Assembly: GCF_009930795.1 (NCBI RefSeq)
Contig: NZ_CP017146.1
Span: forward strand, 2,418,001 to 2,482,000
DNA: 64,000 bases
Origin: Marisediminicola antarctica
GTDB taxonomy: Bacteria; Actinomycetota; Actinomycetes; Actinomycetales; Microbacteriaceae
Reading direction: 5' to 3'
Made by a program: the position numbers and the translations under genes. The stretch's first letter is position 1. Each line of letters opens with the position of its first letter. The notes beneath the pieces were generated by a model, which saw only the letters and a list, made by a program, of their open reading frames with translations, was not told the origin of the DNA and did not search any database. Below, piece after piece: positions 7,650 to 15,300 of this stretch.

Positions 7650-8686
7650 GCGGCGCCGTGCGGCGCCAGAGCGGCCCCTTCCGCGCCGGTGACAAGGTGC
7701 AGCTGACCGGGCCGAAGGGCCGCCTCAACACGATCGCACTCGAGCCGGGCAAGATCTTCCACACCCACCGGGGCGGGGTCGAGCATGACGACGTCATCGG
7801 CCAGCCCGACGGGTCCGTCGTGCTCGGCACGACGGGGGACGAGTACCTCGCGCTGCGCCCGCTCCTCAACGACTTCGTGATGTCCATGCCGCGCGGAGCC
7901 GCGATCATCTACCCGAAGGACGCCGCCCAGATCCTCGCGTTCGGCGACATCTTCCCCGGTGCCACGGTCGTCGAGGCCGGAGTCGGCTCCGGTGCGCTGA
8001 GCCTGTGGCTCCTGCGCGCGATCGGACCGGCCGGCCGCCTGCACTCCTTCGAGCGCCGGGACGAGTTCGCCCAGGTCGCACAAGGAAACGTCACAAGCTT
8101 CCTCGGCGGCGAACCAGACAACTGGACCGTCACGGTCGGCGACCTGGTCGAGGAGCTCCCCGGCGTCGTCGGTGCGGGCGAAGTCGACCGGGTCATCCTC
8201 GACATGCTCGCCCCGTGGGAGTGCATTGACGAGGTCGCCGAGGCGCTCACGCCCGGCGGTGTGCTCGTCTGCTATATCGCCACCGTGACGCAGCTCTCGC
8301 GCGTCGCCGAGGCGATCCGCCGCACCGGCCTGTTCACCGACCCCGATTCCTCCGAGACGATGGTCCGCGGCTGGCATGTCGAGGGCCTCGCCGTGCGCCC
8401 CGACCACCGCATGGTTGCACACACCGGATTCCTCATGACCGCCAGGCGCCTCGCCCCCGGCGCGATCCTGCCCCAGCTCAAGCGCCGCGCCTCGAAGACC
8501 GACTTCGCGGACGAGGATGTCGAAGCGTGGACACCCGGATCCCTCGGCGAGCGAACCGCGACCGACAAGCGCCTGCGCAAGACCGCGCGGGCCGCGCAGG
8601 CTGGCGCGGAATTCGCCATCACCGCTGAGGCGGATGGCGCGGTTCCGAGCAGCGACCAGCCCGACGACGCAGCATCCGCCACCTAG
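7646..8686 (+). CDS. trmI: tRNA (adenine(58)-N1)-methyltransferase TrmI
   Basis: A 346-residue SAM-dependent enzyme that methylates N1 of A58 in the T-loop of tRNAs. The N-terminal beta domain (PFRAGDKVQLTGPKGRLNTIAL) is followed by the catalytic Rossmann domain with the SAM motif VVEAGVGSGALSLWL. The motif IV region reads VDRVILDMLAPWE. It matches the architecture of M. tuberculosis Rv2118c. The last about 80 residues are a charged, low-complexity extension. GTG 7646 overlaps the previous stop. In many actinobacteria the next genes are the Mpa ATPase and the Pup-proteasome operon; here an FKBP-like lipoprotein follows after 44 bp. Confidence 0.93.
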   Translation: MSGAVRRQSGPFRAGDKVQLTGPKGRLNTIALEPGKIFHTHRGGVEHDDVIGQPDGSVVLGTTGDEYLALRPLLNDFVMSMPRGAAIIYPKDAAQILAFGDIFPGATVVEAGVGSGALSLWLLRAIGPAGRLHSFERRDEFAQVAQGNVTSFLGGEPDNWTVTVGDLVEELPGVVGAGEVDRVILDMLAPWECIDEVAEALTPGGVLVCYIATVTQLSRVAEAIRRTGLFTDPDSSETMVRGWHVEGLAVRPDHRMVAHTGFLMTARRLAPGAILPQLKRRASKTDFADEDVEAWTPGSLGERTATDKRLRKTARAAQAGAEFAITAEADGAVPSSDQPDDAASAT

Positions 8687-8730
8687 ACTTGAGCAGTTCC
8701 GCCCCCGTGTTCCACCGAAATGAGGCCCCC

Positions 8731-9639
8731 GTGCGCAGATTTCCCGCGCTAGTCGTCGCCGCCAGTGTGCTGGCCGCTCTTACCGCGTGTGCGCCCGGCT
8801 TGGCGGGCAACGGATGCGAATCAACAGTGACGAGCGGATCCGCGTCGGCGACCGTCGACGCGCCGGGCGACTTCGGCTCGGCACCGGAGGTCAGGTTTCC
8901 GACGCCCCTCATCACGACGACGATCGAACGGACCGAACTCATCGCCGGCGACGGCGAGCGGCTCAAGCCCGGCCAGCCGGTCTTCCTCGAGGCGACGATT
9001 CTCAACGGAACCGACGCCACGGTGCTGCAGCAGACCGCGTACGCGCCGGAAGGCGGCAGCCTCTTCACGATCGGCGACACCGCTCTCCCCGCACTCGGAA
9101 CCGGGCTCGAGTGCACGACGGAGGGCTCGCGAGTCGCCATCGTCGCCTCTGCCGAGGACAGCGCCGCGAGTGATTCCCCACCAGCCACGAGTGACTCGGT
9201 CGTCTTCGTCGTCGACGTCGTTCGCGCGTTCCCCGCCCGCGCCAACGGCACCGTGCAGCTCGCGGTCGCCGGCATGCCGAGTGTCGTCACGGCTCCCGAC
9301 GGCACCCCGGGCATTACGATCCCCAGCGAGCCTGCCCCCACCGAGGCCCGCGAGTCTCTCCTGCGCCTCGGCGACGGCGACGAGATCGTCGCGGGCGACC
9401 AGGTCGTCGCCAAGCTCACCGCCGTGGACTGGGAGGGAGAATCCGTCGTACAGTCCACCTGGGAGACAGGCAGCGCCGCGATCGTCGATCTCGCGGGCGA
9501 CTCCGTGAGCGAGGGGCTCAAGGAGGCGATCACCGGCAAGACCGTCGGCTCGCAGGTTCTCGCCATCGTCCCGCCCGCCGCGGGCGCCGACGGCGCGACC
9601 CTGATCTACGTCATCGATATTCTCGGTACGGTCAACTAG
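8731..9639 (+). CDS. FKBP-like lipoprotein with two degenerate domains
   Basis: A 302-residue exported lipoprotein. The signal peptide ends in the lipobox LTAC, with the acylated Cys at residue 20. Two FKBP-fold segments can be traced. The first contains DGERLKPGQPVFLEATILNG and GTGLECTTEGSRVAIV. The second contains EIVAGDQVVAKLTAVDWEGE and GLKEAITGKTVGSQVLAIVPP. Both keep the scaffold, but several aromatic active-site residues of prolyl isomerases are not evident, so activity is doubtful. GTG 8731 follows GAGG; the upstream TTG 8689 would misplace the signal peptide. In streptomycetes FKBP genes sit between pafA and pafB, matching this position. Confidence 0.75.
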   Translation: MRRFPALVVAASVLAALTACAPGLAGNGCESTVTSGSASATVDAPGDFGSAPEVRFPTPLITTTIERTELIAGDGERLKPGQPVFLEATILNGTDATVLQQTAYAPEGGSLFTIGDTALPALGTGLECTTEGSRVAIVASAEDSAASDSPPATSDSVVFVVDVVRAFPARANGTVQLAVAGMPSVVTAPDGTPGITIPSEPAPTEARESLLRLGDGDEIVAGDQVVAKLTAVDWEGESVVQSTWETGSAAIVDLAGDSVSEGLKEAITGKTVGSQVLAIVPPAAGADGATLIYVIDILGTVN

Positions 9640-9653
9640 GCAAGGACGCCACC

Positions 9654-10667
9654 GTGTCACCAGAGCGTGCAGCAGATGCACCGCGCGTTCCCGTCGAGGA
9701 GCGGCTGTTCAGCCTTGTGCTCGCGCTTCTCGCGACCGACACGGGGCTGACGAAGAACGAGATACTGTCTACTGTTCAGGGGTACCGGCAGCGGTTCGAC
9801 CATGGCGGCAACAACGCCAACCTCGAAAGGCAGTTCGAGCGAGACAAGGACGACATCCGCGACCTGGGGGTGCCGCTCGAGACGATCGAGTCGCCGGCGG
9901 AGTCCGGCAATCAGAACCTGCGCTACCGGATCCCGCGCGGCAGCTACGAACTCCCGGGCGACATCACCTTCTCCGTCGAGGAGACCGCGATCCTCGGGCT
10001 CGCCGCGATGGTCTGGCGGGAGGGCTCGCTGTCGACCGAGTCCCGCCGCGCCCTCGTGAAGCTGCGCGCCCTCGGCGGCACCTCCGACGAGCCTGTGCTC
10101 GGCTACGCGCCGACCCTGCGGGTGCGCGACAGCGCGTTCGAGCCGCTGCGTACCGCTCTCGACAAGCACCAGGTGGTGCGTTTCGCGTACCTCAAGCCGG
10201 GGGAGGTCGAGTCCCGGGTGCGCACCGTCATCCCCCTCGCCCTCGTGCAGCACCGGGGCCGGTGGCACCTGGCCGCTGAGGAGACCGGCACGGGGGCCCA
10301 ACGCACGTTTCTGCTGCGCCGGATCGTCGGGCAGGTGGCGGCGACGGGCGAGACCTTCGACGCCCGCGCCGACGACGAGTCGGCGAGGGCGCTCCGCGAG
10401 CTTGAGGAGGTGTGGTCGTCCCACACCGCGGTCGTCGAGGTCGAGCTGGAAACGGATGCCGCCACGCGCCTGCTCAAACGCCGGGGAACGGTCACCGCGA
10501 CGTCGGGCGCGCTCGAGCTGCACTACTCCGACCTCAACATCATCGCCGACGAGCTCGCCGCATTCGGCCCGGAGGTGCTCGTTCTCTCGCCGGTCGAACT
10601 GCGCGACGCCGTGCGGTCCCGCCTCGCTCTCACCACACGCAATCACACGGAGGACGCCCGTGAGTAA
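9654..10667 (+). CDS. pafB: PafB, WYL-domain transcriptional regulator
   Basis: A 337-residue cytoplasmic regulator. An N-terminal winged helix (residues about 12-90, VEERLFSLVLALLATDTGLTKNEI) is followed by a WYL domain (about 150-235, with VRFAYLKPGEVESRVRTVIPLALVQHRGRWHLAA) and a C-terminal extension. With PafC it forms the heterodimeric activator of the mycobacterial LexA-independent DNA damage response, thought to sense single-stranded DNA through its WYL domains. GTG 9654 has AAGGA seven bases upstream. Its end overlaps pafC by eight bases. The name derives from linkage to pafA, but pafA is not in this window. Confidence 0.92.
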   Translation: MSPERAADAPRVPVEERLFSLVLALLATDTGLTKNEILSTVQGYRQRFDHGGNNANLERQFERDKDDIRDLGVPLETIESPAESGNQNLRYRIPRGSYELPGDITFSVEETAILGLAAMVWREGSLSTESRRALVKLRALGGTSDEPVLGYAPTLRVRDSAFEPLRTALDKHQVVRFAYLKPGEVESRVRTVIPLALVQHRGRWHLAAEETGTGAQRTFLLRRIVGQVAATGETFDARADDESARALRELEEVWSSHTAVVEVELETDAATRLLKRRGTVTATSGALELHYSDLNIIADELAAFGPEVLVLSPVELRDAVRSRLALTTRNHTEDARE

Positions 10668-11646
10668 GCGAACGCCGACGCTGCAGGCCACCGACAAGCT
10701 CGCCTTCCTGCTGTCACTGGTGCCCTGGCTCATCGACCGCGCCCACGTGAGCGTGGCCGAGACCGCGAAACACTTCGGCATGACCGAGCAGCAGATCCGC
10801 GACGCGGTCATGCTCATCGCCGTGTCCGGCATACCGGGCGAGACGCACCAGTACCAGGACGGCGACCTCTTCGACATCGCCTGGGACCGGTTCGAGGATG
10901 CCGACGAGATCGTGCTCACCCACCTTGTCGCCATCGACGACTCGCCGCGCTTCTCCGGCCGGGAGGCTGCGGCCCTCATCGCCGGCCTGCAGTACCTGTC
11001 GGCGCTGCCGGAGATCGCCGACCGCGGCGCGATCGACTCGCTCATGGCCAAGCTCGCCCGCGGCGCATCCACCAGACCGAGCGAGATGGCGGTCGAGGCG
11101 GGGGAGACGGATGCCACTCTGGCACTCATCCGTGAGGCTGTTGCGACCGGTGTGCAGGTCGAATTCGACTACGTCAATTCCCGCGGGGACCACGAGCACC
11201 GGCATGCCGACCCGCTGCGCATCGAGTCGGTCGACGCCGACTGGTACTTGCGCGCCTGGTGCCACCTGCGCGGCGCGGTTCGCATCTTCCGGCTCGACCG
11301 CATCTCCGCGCTCACCCTCACTGCGCGGCCCATCGAGTTCCAGGTGGGCGACGTGACGCTGCCGGACGAGCTGTTCGAGGGGTCCGCCGACGACCTGTTC
11401 GTCACCATCGACGTCACGCCCGCTGCGCTCAGCCTCCTCGCCGACTACATTCCGCACGACGCCGAGCGCGCCACCGCGGGCGACCGGGTGCGCACGAGCG
11501 TGCGGGTCTCGCACTATCACGCGCTCAAGCGGCTCGTCACGGGGCTTCCCGGGATGGTCACCGTCATAGGCCCGCCCGAGGCGCGCCGCGCGGTCGCCGA
11601 GTGGGCCGCTGCGGGGGCGGCGCGCTACGGCATCGGACCGGCATAG
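10660..11646 (+). CDS. pafC: PafC, WYL-domain partner of PafB
   Basis: A 328-residue regulator with the same layout as PafB. The N-terminal helix-turn-helix reads LIDRAHVSVAETAKHFGMTEQQIRDAVMLIAVSGIP. The WYL domain begins around VQVEFDYVNSRGDHEHRHADPLRIESVDADWYLRAWC, and a WCX-type C-terminal extension carries the SVRVSHYHALKRLV segment. PafB and PafC are obligate partners in mycobacteria and are fused in some actinobacteria; here they are separate with an eight-base overlap. GTG 10660 follows GGAGG at six bases. The frame is open further upstream, but that part is a shadow of pafB. Confidence 0.92.
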   Translation: MSKRTPTLQATDKLAFLLSLVPWLIDRAHVSVAETAKHFGMTEQQIRDAVMLIAVSGIPGETHQYQDGDLFDIAWDRFEDADEIVLTHLVAIDDSPRFSGREAAALIAGLQYLSALPEIADRGAIDSLMAKLARGASTRPSEMAVEAGETDATLALIREAVATGVQVEFDYVNSRGDHEHRHADPLRIESVDADWYLRAWCHLRGAVRIFRLDRISALTLTARPIEFQVGDVTLPDELFEGSADDLFVTIDVTPAALSLLADYIPHDAERATAGDRVRTSVRVSHYHALKRLVTGLPGMVTVIGPPEARRAVAEWAAAGAARYGIGPA

Positions 11647-11689
11647 TCCAACGTGTCCGCGGTTCGCAGGCAACTCACCCGCGCGGGGG

Positions 11690-11695
11690 TAAAAT
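11690..11695 (+). promoter_or_regulatory. Candidate -10 box upstream of tatA
   Basis: TAAAAT lies 30 bases before the tatA ATG in an otherwise GC-rich gap. GAGGA in the correct place gives an ordinary leadered message. No convincing -35 box is seen, so tatA could also be read from pafC. Confidence 0.4.
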
Positions 11696-11725
11696 GAACG
11701 AAACAGTCAACGCGAGGACGCAATC

Positions 11726-11968
11726 ATGGGAATCTTCCAAAACCTGACCGGGTGGCACGCGATCATCATTCTTGTCGTGATCCTGCTCCTCTTCGGCGCG
11801 GCCAAGCTCCCGGCACTGGCCAAGAGTGTCGGCCAATCGATGAAGATCTTCAAGAACGAGATCAAGACCGGCGCTGAAGAGGATGCGAAACCGCAGGCCG
11901 AGCCGATGCAGAACAGCTCGCAGGCCTCACCGCCCGCGAACCCGACTGAGCAGCATCCGAAGCCATAG
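11726..11968 (+). CDS. tatA: Sec-independent translocase subunit TatA
   Basis: An 80-residue inner-membrane protein that assembles the protein-conducting part of the twin-arginine translocase. One N-terminal transmembrane helix (about residues 9-22, AIIILVVILLLFG) is followed by the conserved FG at 23-24. An amphipathic helix (AAKLPALAKSVGQSMKIFKNEI) and a polar Pro/Gln/Glu-rich tail follow. The start ATG has GAGGA eight bases upstream. TatC follows after five bases. No tatB was found in the window; many Gram-positives use TatA and TatC alone or keep tatB elsewhere. Confidence 0.95.
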   Translation: MGIFQNLTGWHAIIILVVILLLFGAAKLPALAKSVGQSMKIFKNEIKTGAEEDAKPQAEPMQNSSQASPPANPTEQHPKP

Positions 11969-11973
11969 CCACC

Positions 11974-12774
11974 ATGGCTCCGCGCACCCGAACCCGCGCG
12001 AATAACGAAGGCCGGATGTCGTTCGGCGAGCATCTGATCGAGCTGCGCAAGCGACTGTTCAGGTCGGCCATCGGCATTCTGCTCGGCGGAATCTTCGGCT
12101 TCATCATCGCGCCTGCCGTGCTCGATGTGCTGCGCGACCCGATCCTCGAAATCGCCCGATCGCGCGCCGCGAGCCTCAACTACGACAGCATTACTGGCGC
12201 GTTCGACCTGCGGATGCAGATCGCGATCTACGTGGGTCTCGTCGTGTCGAGCCCGGTCTGGCTGTACCAGATATTCGCGTTCATCACCCCGGCGCTCACC
12301 CGCAAGGAGAAGCGGTACACCTTCGGGTTCTTCTTCTCGGCGGTGCCGCTGTTCCTCGCCGGGTGTGCAAGCGGCTTCTTCGTGTTCCCACACATCGTCG
12401 AGGTTCTTGCCGGCTTCGCACCGGAGGAGGACACCTCGATCTTCCTCGCGAAGTACTACGTCGACTTCGCTCTCAAGCTCGTCTTCGCCGTTGGCATCGC
12501 CTTCGTGCTCCCCGTCTTCGTGGTGCTGCTCAACTTCATGGGGGTCATCTCGGCCAAGGGCATCCTGAAGGGCTGGCGCGTCGCCATTCTGACGATCACG
12601 ATCTTCTGCGCCCTCGCCACCCCGGCCGCCGACGTCTTCTCGATGTTCCTGCTCGCGATTCCCATGGTCATGCTGTACTTCGCCGCCGTCGGCGTGGCCT
12701 TCTGGCACGACCGCATTGCCGAGAAGCGCGCCGCCAAACTACTCACCGAAGGGTTGGGCAGCTCCCCAGCATGA
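11974..12774 (+). CDS. tatC: Sec-independent translocase subunit TatC
   Basis: A 266-residue polytopic membrane protein, the receptor that recognises twin-arginine signal peptides. The N-terminal MSFGEHLIELRKRL motif, with the conserved Glu facing the signal peptide, precedes six predicted helices. The cytoplasmic loop FITPALTRKEKRY and the FALATPAADVFS-type ending (CALATPAADVFSMFLLAIPM) are diagnostic. ATG 11974 gives a short Arg-rich prefix; ATG 12016 just before SFGEH is an alternative. Its stop overlaps the ATG of the downstream helicase (ATGA). Confidence 0.96.
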   Translation: MAPRTRTRANNEGRMSFGEHLIELRKRLFRSAIGILLGGIFGFIIAPAVLDVLRDPILEIARSRAASLNYDSITGAFDLRMQIAIYVGLVVSSPVWLYQIFAFITPALTRKEKRYTFGFFFSAVPLFLAGCASGFFVFPHIVEVLAGFAPEEDTSIFLAKYYVDFALKLVFAVGIAFVLPVFVVLLNFMGVISAKGILKGWRVAILTITIFCALATPAADVFSMFLLAIPMVMLYFAAVGVAFWHDRIAEKRAAKLLTEGLGSSPA

Positions 12775-15203
12775 CCGACCAGCTATCGCCCGCCGAGCGT
12801 TTCGCCGCATCGAAGGCTCGACGGGGGCTCCCCCGCGTCGACGCGTTCCGTGCACAGCAGAAGTTCGACCTCGACCCCTTCCAACTGACGGCGTGCACCG
12901 CGCTCGAACGCGGCAACAGCGTGCTGGTCGCCGCCCCGACAGGCGCCGGCAAGACCATCGTTGCCGAGTTCGCCGTGTACCTTGCCATGCAGCAGCCACG
13001 CGCAAAGGTGTTCTACACCGCGCCGATGAAGGCGCTGAGCAACCAGAAGTTCCAGGAGTTCGTCGCCGAGTACGGTGCGAGCGAGGTGGGTCTGCTCACC
13101 GGCGACACCAACATCAACTCGGGTGCCCGCATCGTCGTCATGACGACCGAGGTTCTGCGCAACATGCTCTACGCCGACTCCGACCTGTTGCGCGACCTGT
13201 CGTTCGTCATCATGGACGAAGTGCACTACCTCGCCGACCGGTTCCGCGGGGCCGTGTGGGAGGAGGTCATCATCCACCTCCCTCAGCCGGTGCGGCTCGT
13301 GTCGCTCAGCGCCACCGTCTCCAACGCCGAGGAGTTCGGCGACTGGCTGCAGGCCGTCCGCGGGGAGACCGACGTCATCGTCTCGGAGGAACGCCCGGTT
13401 CCCCTCGACCAGCACATCCTCATGCGCACCAAGCTCATCGACCTGTTCGACTCCTCAGGACTTGCCGCGACCAACCGGGTGAATCCGGAGCTGGTGCAGA
13501 TGGCGCGCTACGGCGGTCGCACGATCAGCTCCCGGCAGTCGCAGGACGTCGGACGCCGGCACTCGCGGGGTGGGCGCCCGGACGACACCCGGATGAACCG
13601 GCCCGCGGTGATCGACCTGCTCGAGAGCCGCAACCTGCTCCCCGCAATCTTCTTCATCTTCAGCCGGGTCGGCTGCGACCAGGCCGTTGCGCAGGTGCTG
13701 CGGGCCGGAGTGCGCCTAACTGAGCAGTGGGAGCGCGACGAGATCCGCTCGATCGTCGAGGAGCGCTGCCGCACCCTCCTCGACGAGGACCTCGCCGTGC
13801 TCGGCTACTGGGAGTGGCTCGAGGGCCTCGAGAGGGGGGTCGCGGCCCACCACGCGGGCATGCTTCCCGCCTTCAAGGAGGTCGTCGAGGAGCTGTACCG
13901 CCGCAAGCTCGTGCGGGTCGTCTTCGCGACCGAGACGCTCGCGCTCGGCATCAACATGCCCGCCCGCACCGTCGTGCTCGAAAAGCTCGAGAAGTTCAAC
14001 GGCGAGGCCCGCGTGCCGATCACCCCGGGGGAGTACACCCAGCTGACCGGCCGGGCCGGCCGCCGCGGCATCGACGTCGAGGGGCACAGCGTCATCCAGT
14101 GGCAGGACGCCCTCGACCCGCAGGCCGTCGCCTCGCTCGCCTCCCGGCGCACCTACCCGCTCAACTCGAGCTTCCGGCCCACCTACAACATGGCCGTGAA
14201 CCTGATCGAGCAGTTCGGGCGCGCCCGAACCCGCGAGGTCCTCGAGTCGTCATTCGCCCAGTTCCAGGCCGACCGCGCCGTTGTCGACCTCGCCCGCAAG
14301 GTGCGCACCCAGCGCGAGTCCCTCGACGGCTACGCCGAGGCCATGGCCTGCCACCTCGGCGACTTCACCGAGTACTCCGGCATCCGGCGCGAACTCACCG
14401 ACCTCGAGCGCAAGGGCGACTCGCGAGCCGAGCTGCAGAACCGCAGTGCACGCGAGAAGCGGCAGCACCAGCTCACCTCACTGCGCAAGCGGCTCCGCCA
14501 GCACCCCTGCCACAGCTGCAACGATCGGGAGGCACACGCGCGTTGGGCCGAGAGATGGTGGCGGCTGAAGAAGCAGACCGACGACCTCACCCGCCAGATC
14601 CGCGCCCGCACGGGCGCCGTCGCCCGCGTCTTCGACCGCGTCACCGACGTGCTGATGATCCTCGGTTACCTCGAGCGGGACGACGGCGGCACTGTCAACC
14701 TCGCAGCCGGCGGCCGGATCCTGAAGCGGATCTACGGCGAGCGCGACCTCCTGATCGCTGAGTGCCTGCGGAAAGGGCTATGGAACGAGCTCGATCCCGC
14801 CGCACTCGCGGCGATGGCCGCCGCGCTCATCTACGAGCCCCGGCGCGACGAGGGGCAAGTCAGCGAGCGCTACCTGCCCAAGGGTGCCTTCCGGCCTGCG
14901 CTGGAGAACACGACGACGCTGTGGGCCACCCTCGACGACCTCGAGCGGGACAACAAGCTGCCCGGCAGCAACCCGCTCTCGAGCGGCCTGTCCCTCGCGA
15001 TGAACCGGTGGGCGCAGGGCGCGAGCCTCGACTCGGTGCTCAGGGACACCGACCTCGCGGCGGGCGACTTCGTACGGCTCACCAAGCAGACGATCGACTT
15101 GCTCGACCAGCTGTCGATGGTCGCGGATGCCCCGGTCGGGCCGCGGGCGCGCAAGGCCCTCGAGCTCATCCGGCGCGGTATCGTGGCCTACAGCAGCGTC
15201 TGA
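12771..15203 (+). CDS. helY: HelY/Ski2-like DEAD/DEAH-box helicase
   Basis: An 810-residue superfamily 2 helicase related to Ski2/Mtr4 RNA helicases. Walker A is APTGAGKT at 55-62, and motif II is DEVH at 149-152. SAT is present as LSATVSN. The helicase C domain ends GEYTQLTGRAGRRGID (motif VI). A C-terminal DSHCT-like domain holds a CHSC motif and ends RKALELIRRGIVA. It matches the actinobacterial HelY that lies directly behind tatC in M. tuberculosis. The cellular role is not established; RNA processing is a guess from the family. The real start is ATG 12771, overlapping tatC. Confidence 0.9.
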   Translation: MTDQLSPAERFAASKARRGLPRVDAFRAQQKFDLDPFQLTACTALERGNSVLVAAPTGAGKTIVAEFAVYLAMQQPRAKVFYTAPMKALSNQKFQEFVAEYGASEVGLLTGDTNINSGARIVVMTTEVLRNMLYADSDLLRDLSFVIMDEVHYLADRFRGAVWEEVIIHLPQPVRLVSLSATVSNAEEFGDWLQAVRGETDVIVSEERPVPLDQHILMRTKLIDLFDSSGLAATNRVNPELVQMARYGGRTISSRQSQDVGRRHSRGGRPDDTRMNRPAVIDLLESRNLLPAIFFIFSRVGCDQAVAQVLRAGVRLTEQWERDEIRSIVEERCRTLLDEDLAVLGYWEWLEGLERGVAAHHAGMLPAFKEVVEELYRRKLVRVVFATETLALGINMPARTVVLEKLEKFNGEARVPITPGEYTQLTGRAGRRGIDVEGHSVIQWQDALDPQAVASLASRRTYPLNSSFRPTYNMAVNLIEQFGRARTREVLESSFAQFQADRAVVDLARKVRTQRESLDGYAEAMACHLGDFTEYSGIRRELTDLERKGDSRAELQNRSAREKRQHQLTSLRKRLRQHPCHSCNDREAHARWAERWWRLKKQTDDLTRQIRARTGAVARVFDRVTDVLMILGYLERDDGGTVNLAAGGRILKRIYGERDLLIAECLRKGLWNELDPAALAAMAAALIYEPRRDEGQVSERYLPKGAFRPALENTTTLWATLDDLERDNKLPGSNPLSSGLSLAMNRWAQGASLDSVLRDTDLAAGDFVRLTKQTIDLLDQLSMVADAPVGPRARKALELIRRGIVAYSSV

Positions 15204-15218
15204 TCTCCGCACGGGCCC

Positions 15219-15270
15219 GTCGCCTACCGGCGTCGCCCACCGGCGTCGCCCAGCGGCGTCGCCCAGCGGC
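15219..15270. repeat. Four tandem 13-bp repeats between helY and lnt
   Basis: Units 15219-15231, 15232-15244, 15245-15257 and 15258-15270 follow GTCGCCYASCGGC. The first two carry ACCGGC at the end and the last two AGCGGC. The array lies 16 bp after the helicase stop and 17 bp before the candidate lnt -10 box. Confidence 0.85.
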
Positions 15271-15287
15271 GTTCAGACAAGTCAATC

Positions 15288-15293
15288 TAGGCT
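15288..15293 (+). promoter_or_regulatory. Candidate -10 box for leaderless lnt transcript
   Basis: TAGGCT, the same hexamer as before mshC, ends seven bases before ATG 15301. The intervening GTACAGG is too close to act as a good ribosome site. Confidence 0.4.
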
Positions 15294-15300
15294 GTACAGG

